Shown piece by piece: positions 18,219-27,144 of a DNA stretch of 64,000 bases. Origin of the DNA: SAR86 cluster bacterium (lineage in GTDB: Bacteria > Pseudomonadota > Gammaproteobacteria > Magnimaribacterales > Magnimaribacteraceae); contig CP097969.1 in NCBI GenBank assembly GCA_023703575.1, forward strand, positions 186,001 through 250,000, written 5' to 3'. Numbering within the stretch: the first letter of the stretch is position 1; the number at the start of each line of letters is the position of its first letter. Made by a program: the position numbers and the translations under genes. The notes below the pieces were generated by a model, which made no database searches, was not told the origin of the DNA, and worked only from the letters and a program-made list of their open reading frames with translations.

Positions 18219-18692
18219 CTACTTAGCCTTTTCTCTAGTTGATAGAATTAAAAATATTATCAAGAGAAAAACTACATATGGAGCCCCTGCAGATCCAGGT
18301 GTTATGCCAGATGTATAGATACTAACGTCTACAACAGATTTCTCCATAAAAGTATATACAAAAAGTCTAACTGACCATTCAGTTAACCAAAATATAAACA
18401 TCAAAGGAATTAATGATCTATATCTTAAAATTATTATCCAAGATATCCCACAGAAAATTAATTGAGCCAAGCCCCACAAAGAGAAAAACATGTAAATTAG
18501 CGGCATTGGATCCGGATTACCTGATAAAACGATAAAGTTTGCAATATTATGCATTCCATACTCTTCAAAAAACATATGAATTACTGATCTCCAAGTCATA
18601 AGGCACACAAATGCCACAAAGAACCACAGAGCAAGTCTGCTACCTCGATATGTATTGTCTGCAGTAGAGGGCAGCAGATTAAGGTTGAACAT
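18219..18692 (-). CDS. Small multi-pass membrane protein upstream of sulfatase
   Basis: A 157-residue protein with about four transmembrane segments (near residues 22-40, 65-83, 85-105 and 132-150). Between them are motifs such as TWRSVIHMFFEEYGMHNIANF. No family is recognised. It sits 2 bases after the nitronate monooxygenase-like gene and 9 bases before the sulfatase, so it is surely cotranscribed. Confidence 0.78.
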   Translation of the reverse strand: MFNLNLLPSTADNTYRGSRLALWFFVAFVCLMTWRSVIHMFFEEYGMHNIANFIVLSGNPDPMPLIYMFFSLWGLAQLIFCGISWIIILRYRSLIPLMFIFWLTEWSVRLFVYTFMEKSVVDVSIYTSGITPGSAGAPYVVFLLIIFLILSTREKAK

Positions 18693-18694
18693 AT

Positions 18695-19618
18695 TTAGAG
18701 TTTCAATGCTCCTAGTTCAGAGCAAGTTTGGTTAAACTCTTTAATCGTATCTTGGATAATTTCCTCAGCTGACTTTATGCCGTCTATTAATCCTACAGAT
18801 TGCCCTGAAAGTGCTGGTGCTGCATTCATATCACCACCAAAATATAAATCTTGTATTTTACCCATTGCTGACATATCCATTTCTCCAGCCTCCAAAATCT
18901 CTTTTGTGAACTCCGTTCTTAGAGCTCTAATTACAGGTTTAGAAGTTTTATTTAATATCCAAGTTCCATTGAGAGAAGAGTCAAAGATATAATTTTTAAA
19001 ATTATCATGTACTGGACTTTCTTTACTGGAAACAAATCGTGTTCCCATTTGAATTCCTTCAGCTCCTACAGCAAAAGCTGCTGCCATACCAGCACCATCT
19101 GCAATTCCACCTGCTGCTATTATTGGTAAATCTATTTTTTTTCTGATGGCTTGTATCAAAACGAAAAGACCAACTTCCTCTGGACTCTTAAATCCTCCTC
19201 CTTCAGTTCCCTCCACTACGAGTCCGTCAACACCACAATCTGCTGCTTTTATTGCTCCTTCAACACTAGGCACTGCATGATAGACAGTGATGCCTGCATA
19301 CTTGAGTATGTCTATATATTTAGAGGGATCGCCAGCTGAAGTCGTTACAAATTTCACTCCGTGCTGAACACAAAACTCTACCATACTCTCATCTCTTAAG
19401 AAGAGGAGCGGTAGATTGACTCCAAAGGGTTGATCAGTCAGTTCTGACATTTTTTTTATTTCAGCCTTACAGTTATCTACTTCACCCGAAGAGGTTTCTA
19501 TAACGCCAAAACCACCAGCATTACAAACTGCAGATGCTAATTGACTTCTTGCAATCCAACCCATTGGCGCTTGAATTATTGGATATTTTGACCCTGTATG
19601 TTCCGTTACTCTGTTCAT
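18695..19618 (-). CDS. Nitronate monooxygenase-family flavoprotein (active-site His replaced)
   Basis: The 307-residue protein has the family start KYPIIQAPMGWIARSQLASAVCNAGG and the FMN-phosphate motifs IAAGGIADGAG and GAEGIQMGTRF. At the position of the catalytic histidine it reads TEGGGFKSPEE, with Phe143 instead of His. The fold and flavin binding are therefore likely, but nitronate oxidation by the usual mechanism is doubtful. Its start shares one base with the upstream dehalogenase-like gene stop (TAATG), suggesting translational coupling. Confidence 0.86.
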   Translation of the reverse strand: MNRVTEHTGSKYPIIQAPMGWIARSQLASAVCNAGGFGVIETSSGEVDNCKAEIKKMSELTDQPFGVNLPLLFLRDESMVEFCVQHGVKFVTTSAGDPSKYIDILKYAGITVYHAVPSVEGAIKAADCGVDGLVVEGTEGGGFKSPEEVGLFVLIQAIRKKIDLPIIAAGGIADGAGMAAAFAVGAEGIQMGTRFVSSKESPVHDNFKNYIFDSSLNGTWILNKTSKPVIRALRTEFTKEILEAGEMDMSAMGKIQDLYFGGDMNAAPALSGQSVGLIDGIKSAEEIIQDTIKEFNQTCSELGALKL

Positions 19619-20682
19619 TAGTTTTCCTTAATAAAGTTGATTAATAATTCTGAAAGCTCTTTTGGCCTTGTCCATTGATAAAAATGACCACCTCCAATTT
19701 GAGGAGCACTTTTTGCATTTGGGCACATTTCTAATACATCTTTTTCAATTCCATTTGTAACAGGATCATCTCCTGCGAAGACACTAAGAAAGGGTTTATC
19801 CCAGGAAGAGAAAAACTCTCTCGCTTTTTTTTGCTCCTCTAATGATTCATCAGGAATTGTCGGTACATGACTTGGCATGGCTCTTGGACCCATTTTATAA
19901 CTTGGGTCTGGAAAAGGTGCTTCATAGGCCTTGGCAATGTAAGATTTGAAAGGTGATACACTATATTTTCCTAATAAGATAAAAATATAATTTAATGCAA
20001 GTGAAACTAAAGATCTTTTATCCATTTGCATCGATTGTATAAATCCTATTGGTAAATCCTCTGTATCCCAACAAAATTTTTGCCAGTACATAAATTTGAG
20101 TCCTGGATGAGTTTTTCCACTATCCATTTGGCGTATTTGTTTTGACATAGAGAGGGGGTGGAGTTTTATGTTACTTTCCCTAAAGGCTTTTATTTCTTCA
20201 ATAACTTCTTCAGATACTTCTGGATTATAAGGAAGCCCTGTATTACCCATTGAGATTCTCAAGAATCTATCAGGTTCACGAGCAACCATCCTTAATCCAA
20301 TCAAACCACCCCAGTCCTGACCAAAAAAAGTTAGGTTTTGAAAATCATTTGCACTCAGCCAATCCACCATCCAATCAACTTGATTTTGGTAACTGTAGTC
20401 TTCTCTGGCAGCAGGTTTATCAGATTTTCCATAACCTGGTAAGTCAGGTGCGATAACTCTTATTCCTGCTTCCGTTAAGAAAGGTATCATCTTCGAGTAA
20501 AGGTAGCACCAGACTGGTTGACCATGCATCGCTAACAAAATCGGTCCTTCTCTTGGTCCTTCATCAATATGATGTATTCTCAGATCTGAACCATCGTTAG
20601 TTTTTACATTTGTGTAATGCGGTTTGTATGGAAAATCAGTTATCTTTTCAAATCTCTCATCGGGAGTTCTTAATATTTTCAT
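19618..20682 (-). CDS. Haloalkane dehalogenase-like alpha/beta hydrolase
   Basis: Haloalkane dehalogenases cleave carbon-halogen bonds through an aspartyl-ester intermediate. The 354-residue protein has an oxyanion region MHGQPVWCYLY, nucleophile motif FFGQDWGGLIG with Asp123 and the halide-contacting Trp124, an acid in FAGDDPVTNG (Asp305 or Asp306), and GGGHFYQW with His333. A long cap region lies between. This matches the subfamily that includes DhlA and DhmA, but epoxide hydrolase or other alpha/beta hydrolase activity cannot be excluded. The length exceeds the usual 290-310 residues. Confidence 0.85.
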   Translation of the reverse strand: MKILRTPDERFEKITDFPYKPHYTNVKTNDGSDLRIHHIDEGPREGPILLAMHGQPVWCYLYSKMIPFLTEAGIRVIAPDLPGYGKSDKPAAREDYSYQNQVDWMVDWLSANDFQNLTFFGQDWGGLIGLRMVAREPDRFLRISMGNTGLPYNPEVSEEVIEEIKAFRESNIKLHPLSMSKQIRQMDSGKTHPGLKFMYWQKFCWDTEDLPIGFIQSMQMDKRSLVSLALNYIFILLGKYSVSPFKSYIAKAYEAPFPDPSYKMGPRAMPSHVPTIPDESLEEQKKAREFFSSWDKPFLSVFAGDDPVTNGIEKDVLEMCPNAKSAPQIGGGHFYQWTRPKELSELLINFIKEN

Positions 20683-20684
20683 AT

Positions 20685-21749
20685 TTATTTTTCTTTCAAT
20701 AATAAATTTTCACAGCCTGTTCCCTCAAATAGATCTAGTAATCTTTTTTGATCAATCTCAGTTAAAGAATAAAATTCTTGGTTGATCCATTGGAGACACT
20801 TGCCTTGATAATTAAAAGTTTTTTGACTCCAGACAGAACCATCTATTTCTGTTTCCCAAGTCTCGTTACCATCTTTTAAAGCTTCATCATTTGCTAAAAG
20901 TGCAGGCACATATACATGTCCTATTTCTTTTAATAAAGACAACATACTTTCTGGAAGTGAGTCAAAAGTCTCCCATGCATTTTTTTCTAGATTGATACCT
21001 GATAGATCTTCCATACTATTTATCCACGCTACAGTTCGTAGAGATTCTTCGTGTGCAATTTTTCTAGAAGTTGGATCTAAACCTATTAACTGAGTAAGTT
21101 GACCATATATTGCAAAGTCGGCTGAGCTTGGCCTTTGTCCAAATAGAAAAGGTAAACTACTCAAGTGATTCTCCATGATACCTAGAAACCGTTTGTAACT
21201 GCTCTCTATAATTGGGGCAGTTATATCATTTGAGCCCACTACCCAAAGCCTTTCTATTTGTCTTGAACCGATTCCTTCCTTAAAGATTTTCCAAAGATCT
21301 TCTTTGAGATCTACTTTATGATTCAATGGTAGGATAGATGAAGCATTGTCAGCATCCTCGTCGAAATGCCAACGGTAATGAAACATGTATTTGGTTACCC
21401 ACTCATCTCCAAAATCCTCTAGTAGATAATTAAGGAAACAAAGAGCGGGATCTTCCGGTATAACACTCCTGCCCTCAAATTCTTTTTCAAGTCTTCTGAT
21501 TATAGGAGTTGAGTCAGTGACAGTCTGAAGATGACCCTTTTCATCTCTCATGAGGAAAGTGGGAAGAAGAACAGGCTTGGGAGGATCTATGCCAAGTTCC
21601 TCGAATGCGCCGCCGCTTTCTAGAAGTTCTCCAGGGTTACCCCAGATCATTTCATAAGGTATGTGTCTATATCTTAATAGGGCAAGCATCTTCCTTGTAT
21701 AAGGAGATGGTGGAGCACCTATAAGGATAACCTTTTCTTTAGACAACAC
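20685..21749 (-). CDS. Long glutathione S-transferase-like protein
   Basis: The first 85 residues form a thioredoxin-like GST N-domain, with LIGAPPSPYTRKMLALLRY and the later TVTDSTPIIRRLEKEF, which contains the glutathione-contact TP(S)-acidic pattern in altered form. A helical C-domain follows with FLFGQRPSSADFAIYGQL. At 354 residues it is about 120-140 residues longer than ordinary GSTs; the tail has no recognised family. The start is uncertain because GTG at 21749 and TTG at 21746 both follow an AAGG. Substrate unknown; the dehalogenase-like neighbour hints at detoxification. Confidence 0.82.
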   Translation of the reverse strand: MLSKEKVILIGAPPSPYTRKMLALLRYRHIPYEMIWGNPGELLESGGAFEELGIDPPKPVLLPTFLMRDEKGHLQTVTDSTPIIRRLEKEFEGRSVIPEDPALCFLNYLLEDFGDEWVTKYMFHYRWHFDEDADNASSILPLNHKVDLKEDLWKIFKEGIGSRQIERLWVVGSNDITAPIIESSYKRFLGIMENHLSSLPFLFGQRPSSADFAIYGQLTQLIGLDPTSRKIAHEESLRTVAWINSMEDLSGINLEKNAWETFDSLPESMLSLLKEIGHVYVPALLANDEALKDGNETWETEIDGSVWSQKTFNYQGKCLQWINQEFYSLTEIDQKRLLDLFEGTGCENLLLKEK

Positions 21750-21760
21750 CTTAAGATTCC

Positions 21761-22174
21761 TTACATATCTTCTAAAGAAGTTTCGATATTTAACTGTCCT
21801 TCCAGGCCTGCCACTCTGTGCTGTGCACTTTGTATGTAATCAGGATCTGAAATCATTTCTAGCATAGCCTTTCTGGATGGGTACATAGCTATGGCTACTT
21901 TGTCCCATAAATCTTCAACTTCGCCCAGCATAAGTCTATCAACATTACCTCCAAAAATTGGTTTCCCGCCAACTTTAGCTAAGTGCCCAACAACTTCCTC
22001 GCCATAAATTGCATATGCCTCTTCACCTGAGAGGTCTGTTTCTCTTTTATCTGGATATTGCGCCTTTTCTTTAAATTTAAGAAGATTCACCATAAAAATT
22101 GGTTTATCTTCTTCTTGATCATTGAACCCTTTAAGTTGTTCTTCATTTGGCATAACTGCATTTTTAACTTCCAT
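21761..22174 (-). CDS. DUF1330-family protein
   Basis: This 137-residue protein matches the DUF1330 (dimeric alpha-beta barrel) pattern, with PIFMVNLLKFKEKA, EEAYAIYGEEV, GGKPIFGG and the late block SRKAMLEMISDPDYIQSAQHR. The family has no established activity. I start it at the ATG at 22174, six bases after a GGAG; an upstream TTG at 22186 overlaps that GGAG and is not credible. It is the first gene of the long minus-strand accessory operon, divergent from the gene at 22254. Confidence 0.87.
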   Translation of the reverse strand: MEVKNAVMPNEEQLKGFNDQEEDKPIFMVNLLKFKEKAQYPDKRETDLSGEEAYAIYGEEVVGHLAKVGGKPIFGGNVDRLMLGEVEDLWDKVAIAMYPSRKAMLEMISDPDYIQSAQHRVAGLEGQLNIETSLEDM

Positions 22175-22180
22175 AAACTT

Positions 22181-22184
22181 CTCC
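22181..22184 (-). promoter_or_regulatory. Ribosome binding site that fixes the DUF1330 start
   Basis: GGAG on the minus strand lies six bases before the ATG at 22174. The alternative in-frame TTG would lie within this site, so the ATG is preferred. Confidence 0.6.
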
Positions 22185-22253
22185 AAGTTTTAAAACATAT
22201 CTTATGTCATTAGTTAGGTTTTAAATATAAACAAAATAAGGTAACTTGAACAT

Positions 22254-23249
22254 ATGAAAAATAAACAAGTAATTATCAATAGTCTTCCTGAAGGTAAATT
22301 AACTGAGAGTAATTACAGGCTAGTTGAGTCTGAAATACCCGAAATTTCTTCTGATCAGGTTTTAGTTAAAACAATATCTTTTGCGATAACTGCTGGCACT
22401 CGTGCAGGTCTCCAAGGTAGCGCTAGTTATGCAGGAGCCCCTACTACAGGAATTGTTATGAACTGCACAGGCATTGGAGAAATTGTAAAGAGTAATTCAG
22501 AAGAATATCCAATCGGTAAAAATGTACTTACTCAAACAGGTTGGCAAGAGTATTCGGCCCAAAATATTCAGTCTTTGACTCTTCTTAGAGATACTGTCGC
22601 ACCTTCTTTATATTTGGGCCCTTTAGGTATTAATGGGTTGACTGCATACTTCGGTCTTCTTGAAATCGGACAGCCACAAGAAGGGGAGACTGTTATGATC
22701 TCAGCAGCTGCAGGATCTGTTGGACATATGGTGGGACAAATTGCCAAGATCAAAGGCTGCAGTGTCATTGGAGTTTGTGGAAGTGACGATAAATGTGAAA
22801 AACTTATTAATGATTTAGGTTTTGATGCTGCTGTAAATTATAAAGACGCTAATTTCAGACAAAATTTAAAGGAAGCAACTCCTAATGGAGTAGATGTTTA
22901 TTTTGATAATACTGGTGGCATGATTTTAGGTTCGGCATTATTTAGATTAAATTCGGGTGGCAGAATAGCTTGCTGTGGAGTTGTTTCGCAATATGACACT
23001 AGTACACCAGAACCGGGGCCAAGAGGGATACCGGGGTTACTGGTAAATAAAAGTATCAGAATGCAAGGATTTCTCGTATTCGATTTTGCAGATAAATATG
23101 AAGAAGCCACGAATGATTTAATTGGATGGATTGATTCGGGTCAACTCAAAGTACTTACTGATGAGCTAGAAGGATTGGAAAAGGCCCCGCAAGGTTTTGT
23201 AGATTTATTAGCAGGTGGGAATATCGGCACTAGGATAGTTAATATTTAA
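22254..23249 (+). CDS. NADP-dependent MDR-family oxidoreductase (CurA/prostaglandin reductase type)
   Basis: A 331-residue zinc-independent medium-chain reductase. The N-terminal domain contains VLVKTISFAITAGTRAGL. The Rossmann fold follows with GLTAYFGLLEIGQPQEGETV, AAAGSVGHMVGQIAK, and the substrate-side motifs NYKDANFRQNLKEATPNG and VDVYFDNTGG. These are typical of 2-alkenal/enone double-bond reductases that use NADPH. It is the first gene of the plus-strand accessory operon, with only 79 bases to the divergent DUF1330 gene. The physiological enone substrate is unknown. Confidence 0.88.
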   Translation: MKNKQVIINSLPEGKLTESNYRLVESEIPEISSDQVLVKTISFAITAGTRAGLQGSASYAGAPTTGIVMNCTGIGEIVKSNSEEYPIGKNVLTQTGWQEYSAQNIQSLTLLRDTVAPSLYLGPLGINGLTAYFGLLEIGQPQEGETVMISAAAGSVGHMVGQIAKIKGCSVIGVCGSDDKCEKLINDLGFDAAVNYKDANFRQNLKEATPNGVDVYFDNTGGMILGSALFRLNSGGRIACCGVVSQYDTSTPEPGPRGIPGLLVNKSIRMQGFLVFDFADKYEEATNDLIGWIDSGQLKVLTDELEGLEKAPQGFVDLLAGGNIGTRIVNI

Positions 23250-23254
23250 AGATT

Positions 23255-24802
23255 ATGAACTCGGCAGATGCTTTATTGAAGACTTTAATTGCTAATGGGC
23301 TCGAGGTTGTCTTTGCTAATCCAGGCACTTCTGAGATGCACTTAGTTGCTGCGATAGATCATCATCCAGAAATAAGACCAGTTTTGTGTCTTTTTGAAGG
23401 CGTTGTTTCAGGTGCTGCGGATGGCTATGCAAGGATGTCTGGTAAGGCAGCTGCAAATTTACTACATTTAGGCCCCGGATTAGGAAATGCATTTGCAAAT
23501 ATTCACAATGCAAAAAAAGCCAGAACTCCTATGTTAAATATTGTTGGAGATCATGCTACATATCACCTTAAATATGATGCACCTTTGACCTCCGATCTAG
23601 ATGGTCTTGCTAAAGCAAGTTCAGATTGGGTAGGTAGAAGTAAGTCTCCAGATGACCTATCAGATCTCGGAGCAAAAGCCTGGCAGGTTGCTCATAAATA
23701 TCCAGGTCAAATCGCAACTATGCTTGTGCCAGCCGATTCAGCTTGGGGCGAGACTGAGAAATTATGTAAAGAACTTGTTAGCGAAGGCCCTTTAGATATA
23801 GATAATTCTCTTCTTACCGATGCATATAATGTTTTGTCTTCAGAAAAAAACACCATGTTGTTTATAGGAGGAGACTGTTTAGATGAGGAATCTGTAACTT
23901 TAGCTGGAAAAATTGCTACAAAAACTGGATGTCGTTTAGCTACAGATACTTTCGTTATAAGACATAGGAGAGGAACCGGATTGACTAAGGTAGAGCCAAT
24001 TCCTTATTTTGCTGAAATGGCTGAGGAACATTTAAGAGGTGTTGAATCTATTGTTTTTATAGGAACTAAGCCACCTGTATCTTTTTTTGCTTACCCAGGA
24101 AAGAAAAGCTATCTGTCTCCAGAGAATGCTGAACTCATAGAATTAGCTACGCCTTATCAAGATGGAAAATCTGCACTTTATCAATTAAGTGAAATGTTAA
24201 AGACTGATAAGATTGATAAATCATTAATTCCTGACGGAATTATAGATGCACCATCAAATGGTGAGCTGAATGCGTCAAACCTTGGCCCTTTATTTGCGAG
24301 CTTACTTCCAGAAGATGCCGTTGTTTGTGACGAAGCAGCCACATCTGGATTTTTTGTTACTCCTCATGCCTGGAATTCAAAACCACTAGATTGGTTGGCT
24401 TTAACTGGTGGATCAATAGGGCAAGGACTTCCCTTGGCAACGGGTGCAGCAATAGCTGTTCCTGAGAGGCCTGTCATTTGTCTCCATGGCGATGGAGGAG
24501 CAATGTATACAGTTCAGTCTCTATGGACGCAAGCAAGAGAAGGACTAAATATTACAAACATTATTTTTTCAAATAAAGCTTATGCAATTCTTCAGGTTGA
24601 GCTAGAAAGAGTAGGTGCATTAGAGACAGGTGATAGGGCAAAATCAATGTTCTCTCTTGATAATCCAGAAATCAATTGGGTTTCCTTATCCAAATCTATG
24701 GGTGTACCTGCAAATCGCACGACCACTGTGGAACAATTTACAAAAGCCTTTTCAGACGGCTTAAACTCTGAAGGACCAAGCTTAATAGAAGTTATAATTT
24801 AA
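23255..24802 (+). CDS. Thiamine diphosphate-dependent enzyme (acetolactate synthase/benzoylformate decarboxylase-like)
   Basis: The 515-residue protein has the full TPP enzyme layout: N-terminal pyrimidine-binding domain with VFANPGTSEMHLVAA and catalytic Glu in CLFEGVVSGAADGYARM, a central domain, and the C-terminal PP domain with GDGGAMYTVQSLW and the later NKAYAIL of the Mg-TPP motif. No regulatory subunit is nearby, and the gene context is catabolic, so a decarboxylase or carboligase other than biosynthetic acetolactate synthase is more likely. The 2-keto acid substrate is unknown. It starts 5 bases after the MDR gene. Confidence 0.88.
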   Translation: MNSADALLKTLIANGLEVVFANPGTSEMHLVAAIDHHPEIRPVLCLFEGVVSGAADGYARMSGKAAANLLHLGPGLGNAFANIHNAKKARTPMLNIVGDHATYHLKYDAPLTSDLDGLAKASSDWVGRSKSPDDLSDLGAKAWQVAHKYPGQIATMLVPADSAWGETEKLCKELVSEGPLDIDNSLLTDAYNVLSSEKNTMLFIGGDCLDEESVTLAGKIATKTGCRLATDTFVIRHRRGTGLTKVEPIPYFAEMAEEHLRGVESIVFIGTKPPVSFFAYPGKKSYLSPENAELIELATPYQDGKSALYQLSEMLKTDKIDKSLIPDGIIDAPSNGELNASNLGPLFASLLPEDAVVCDEAATSGFFVTPHAWNSKPLDWLALTGGSIGQGLPLATGAAIAVPERPVICLHGDGGAMYTVQSLWTQAREGLNITNIIFSNKAYAILQVELERVGALETGDRAKSMFSLDNPEINWVSLSKSMGVPANRTTTVEQFTKAFSDGLNSEGPSLIEVII

Positions 24803-24815
24803 TCTAAGGTAAAGA

Positions 24816-26012
24816 ATGAATCTAAATTTTTCAGAAGAAGAACTATCATTTCAAGAGGAAGTAAAAGATTTCCTCCGTAAGGAGCTTAGACCGGAATTAG
24901 TTGCTAAGTCCAGAAAGACATCTGCAGTTTTTACCGAAAAGGAGGTTGCTATGGAATGGCAAGCCATACTCGCTAAAAAAGGATGGCTCGTTCCATCTTG
25001 GCCGGAAGAATATGGAGGCACAAATTGGACTCAAGCTCAAAAATATATTTTTTCATCGGAATGTGCTAAAGCTGGAGCTCCCAATTTGATACCAATGGGC
25101 TTGGCAATGATTGGACCACTGCTATTAGGACGAGGAACTAAAGAGCAAAAAGACTACTATATACCCAGAATTATTAATGGAGATGATTACTGGTGTCAGG
25201 GTTATAGCGAGCCTGGTGCAGGTTCAGATCTTGCTAACTTGCAATGTAAAGCTGTCAGACATGGTGACAAGTACATTATTAACGGAACAAAAATCTGGAC
25301 TACTCATGCTCACCTTGCCAATAAGATATTTTGTCTGGTTAGGACTGACAATTCAGGTAAGAACCAACAAGGAATTACTTTCTTGATGATGGATATGCAT
25401 CAGCCTGGAGTGAAAGTTGAACCTCTTTTAACAATGGCTAAGGATCATGATTTCAATCAGGTAGTTTTTACAGATGCTGTAGCTCATGTTAAAGACAGGA
25501 TAGGAGAAGAAAACGAAGGTTGGGCAGTTGCAAAATATTTATTAGAGTTTGAGAGAAGTGGTGGGGTAGGCGGCTCGAAAAGCTTATCTGACATAGAATT
25601 TATCAAAAAGTTAGTCCATAAAATATCTTCCCAACATTTAGATGAAAGTTTTTTGGAAATTTACTTAACTAAAATCACTGAGTTAGAAATTAAAGCTAAA
25701 GCTATACAATATACTTCCTTAAGAATACTAAGCTCTTTAGGGAAGGGAGATAGTCCGGGACCAGAGTCTTCTATGATGAAAACATTAGTAACAGACCTTG
25801 AACAAGAAATTTCTGAGCTTACTTTAGAGGTTATAGGCTATTACGGAATACCTTTTCAAGATACAACTTATGGCAGCAATGAACCACCTATTGGTGACGA
25901 AGATTACAGGCCTATAGCTGGCAAATATCAAAATCTAAGAGCGACTACTATTTACGGAGGGAGTAATGAGATACAGAGAAATATAATGGCTAAGGCGGTA
26001 TTAGGCCTTTAG
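24816..26012 (+). CDS. Acyl-CoA dehydrogenase
   Basis: FAD enzyme that desaturates acyl-CoA at the alpha-beta bond and passes electrons to ETF. The 398-residue protein has the N-terminal helical domain with WPEEYGGTNWTQAQ, the FAD block QGYSEPGAGSDLANL, IINGTKIWTTHAHLA, and the end YGGSNEIQRNIMAK. These resemble the branched-chain or sterol-side-chain type more than FadE. The neighbouring thiolase and MDR reductase fit a beta-oxidation-like route; no enoyl-CoA hydratase is in this cluster. Confidence 0.92.
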   Translation: MNLNFSEEELSFQEEVKDFLRKELRPELVAKSRKTSAVFTEKEVAMEWQAILAKKGWLVPSWPEEYGGTNWTQAQKYIFSSECAKAGAPNLIPMGLAMIGPLLLGRGTKEQKDYYIPRIINGDDYWCQGYSEPGAGSDLANLQCKAVRHGDKYIINGTKIWTTHAHLANKIFCLVRTDNSGKNQQGITFLMMDMHQPGVKVEPLLTMAKDHDFNQVVFTDAVAHVKDRIGEENEGWAVAKYLLEFERSGGVGGSKSLSDIEFIKKLVHKISSQHLDESFLEIYLTKITELEIKAKAIQYTSLRILSSLGKGDSPGPESSMMKTLVTDLEQEISELTLEVIGYYGIPFQDTTYGSNEPPIGDEDYRPIAGKYQNLRATTIYGGSNEIQRNIMAKAVLGL

Positions 26013-26014
26013 TT

Positions 26015-27073
26015 ATGAAGCTTTTTATCAGAGTCATCATCGCTTCATTAATTCTTGGAATTACTTCTTTGGTAATCATCCAATTACCCTCGGTACAAGA
26101 TAGGTTATTGGTAGTGGCCTTCTCAGCTCTTGGCTCAGCATCGAGTAATTTACCTAAAGAAGATGCCTTAAGTGCTGCGGTTTGTGGCTCAAGATCACCA
26201 ATACCTAGTCCAGGAAGAGCAGAGACATGTATTTTGATTTCTGCTGGAGAGGATCTATTTGTAGTGGATATAGGTGATGGGAGTAACGATAACCTTAGAA
26301 GTTGGAATATTAATTTTAGGAATATAGAGGCAGTTTTAATCACGCACTTACATTCAGATCACATTGCTGACCTGCCTGGCCTTCATCAGAATGCGTGGGT
26401 TGTAGGTGAACGTAGCTCTAAGTTAAAAGTTTTTGGTCCTGAAGGTGTTGATCAATTCACCCAAGGAATAGAAATGGCTTATGCGCATGATTATGTATTT
26501 CGTAATGAGCATCACGGTGATGCAATAGCACCTTTGGAATACGCAGGTTTTGACACTAATGTGATAGATCTCAATAACCCAGTAATATTTGATAATGGTG
26601 AATTGAAAATAACAGCATTTAGGGTTGTTCATGAACCAATAGAGCCTGCTTTAGGATTTAAATTTGAATACAAAGGAAGATCTATAGTAATCACGGGAGA
26701 CACCTCTTACACTCAAAGTGTTATTGACAATTCAATGAATGCTGATGTCTTGTTTCATGAAGCCCAAGCTAATCATATGTTGGCAGTTATGGAAAAGTCG
26801 TTAATGAGTCGCGGTGCACACTTATTGGCAACAGTATTGGATGACATAACTACTTATCACACTACGTTAGTAGAAGCAGCGGAGATAGCCAATGAGGCTA
26901 ATGTTAAAAAATTATTTTTTTACCATTTAACGCCAGCACCAAGAAATTATATTCAAGAAATTATGTTTGTAAGGGGAGTAGATCAGGTACGTAAAGAGTG
27001 GACTCTTGTAGAAGACGGAACCCTAGTAATATTACCTGTGGGCTCTGAAGAGATAATCATGACAAATATGTAG
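26015..27073 (+). CDS. Metallo-beta-lactamase-fold hydrolase, membrane-anchored
   Basis: The 352-residue protein starts with a transmembrane or signal segment (about residues 5-25), then SPGRAETCILISAG and the di-zinc motif LITHLHSDHIADLPGL. Further ligands are in RVVHEPIEPALG, VITGDTSYTQ and the late FFYHLTPAP. The order resembles ribonuclease Z/AtsA-type MBL proteins, but the hydrophobic N-terminus argues for a periplasmic hydrolase rather than tRNA processing. It begins 2 bases after the acyl-CoA dehydrogenase stop. Confidence 0.88.
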   Translation: MKLFIRVIIASLILGITSLVIIQLPSVQDRLLVVAFSALGSASSNLPKEDALSAAVCGSRSPIPSPGRAETCILISAGEDLFVVDIGDGSNDNLRSWNINFRNIEAVLITHLHSDHIADLPGLHQNAWVVGERSSKLKVFGPEGVDQFTQGIEMAYAHDYVFRNEHHGDAIAPLEYAGFDTNVIDLNNPVIFDNGELKITAFRVVHEPIEPALGFKFEYKGRSIVITGDTSYTQSVIDNSMNADVLFHEAQANHMLAVMEKSLMSRGAHLLATVLDDITTYHTTLVEAAEIANEANVKKLFFYHLTPAPRNYIQEIMFVRGVDQVRKEWTLVEDGTLVILPVGSEEIIMTNM

Positions 27074-27144
27074 GTTGCCCCTTTTAATATAACTTGATTA
27101 TTGAGTTTCAGTAACCTAACATCAGATTCCCAGTTTTTATAAAA

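Noticed and set aside
26015-27073. MBL protein as ribonuclease Z
   Set aside because: It has a hydrophobic N-terminal anchor that tRNA-processing RNase Z lacks, and its context is catabolic.
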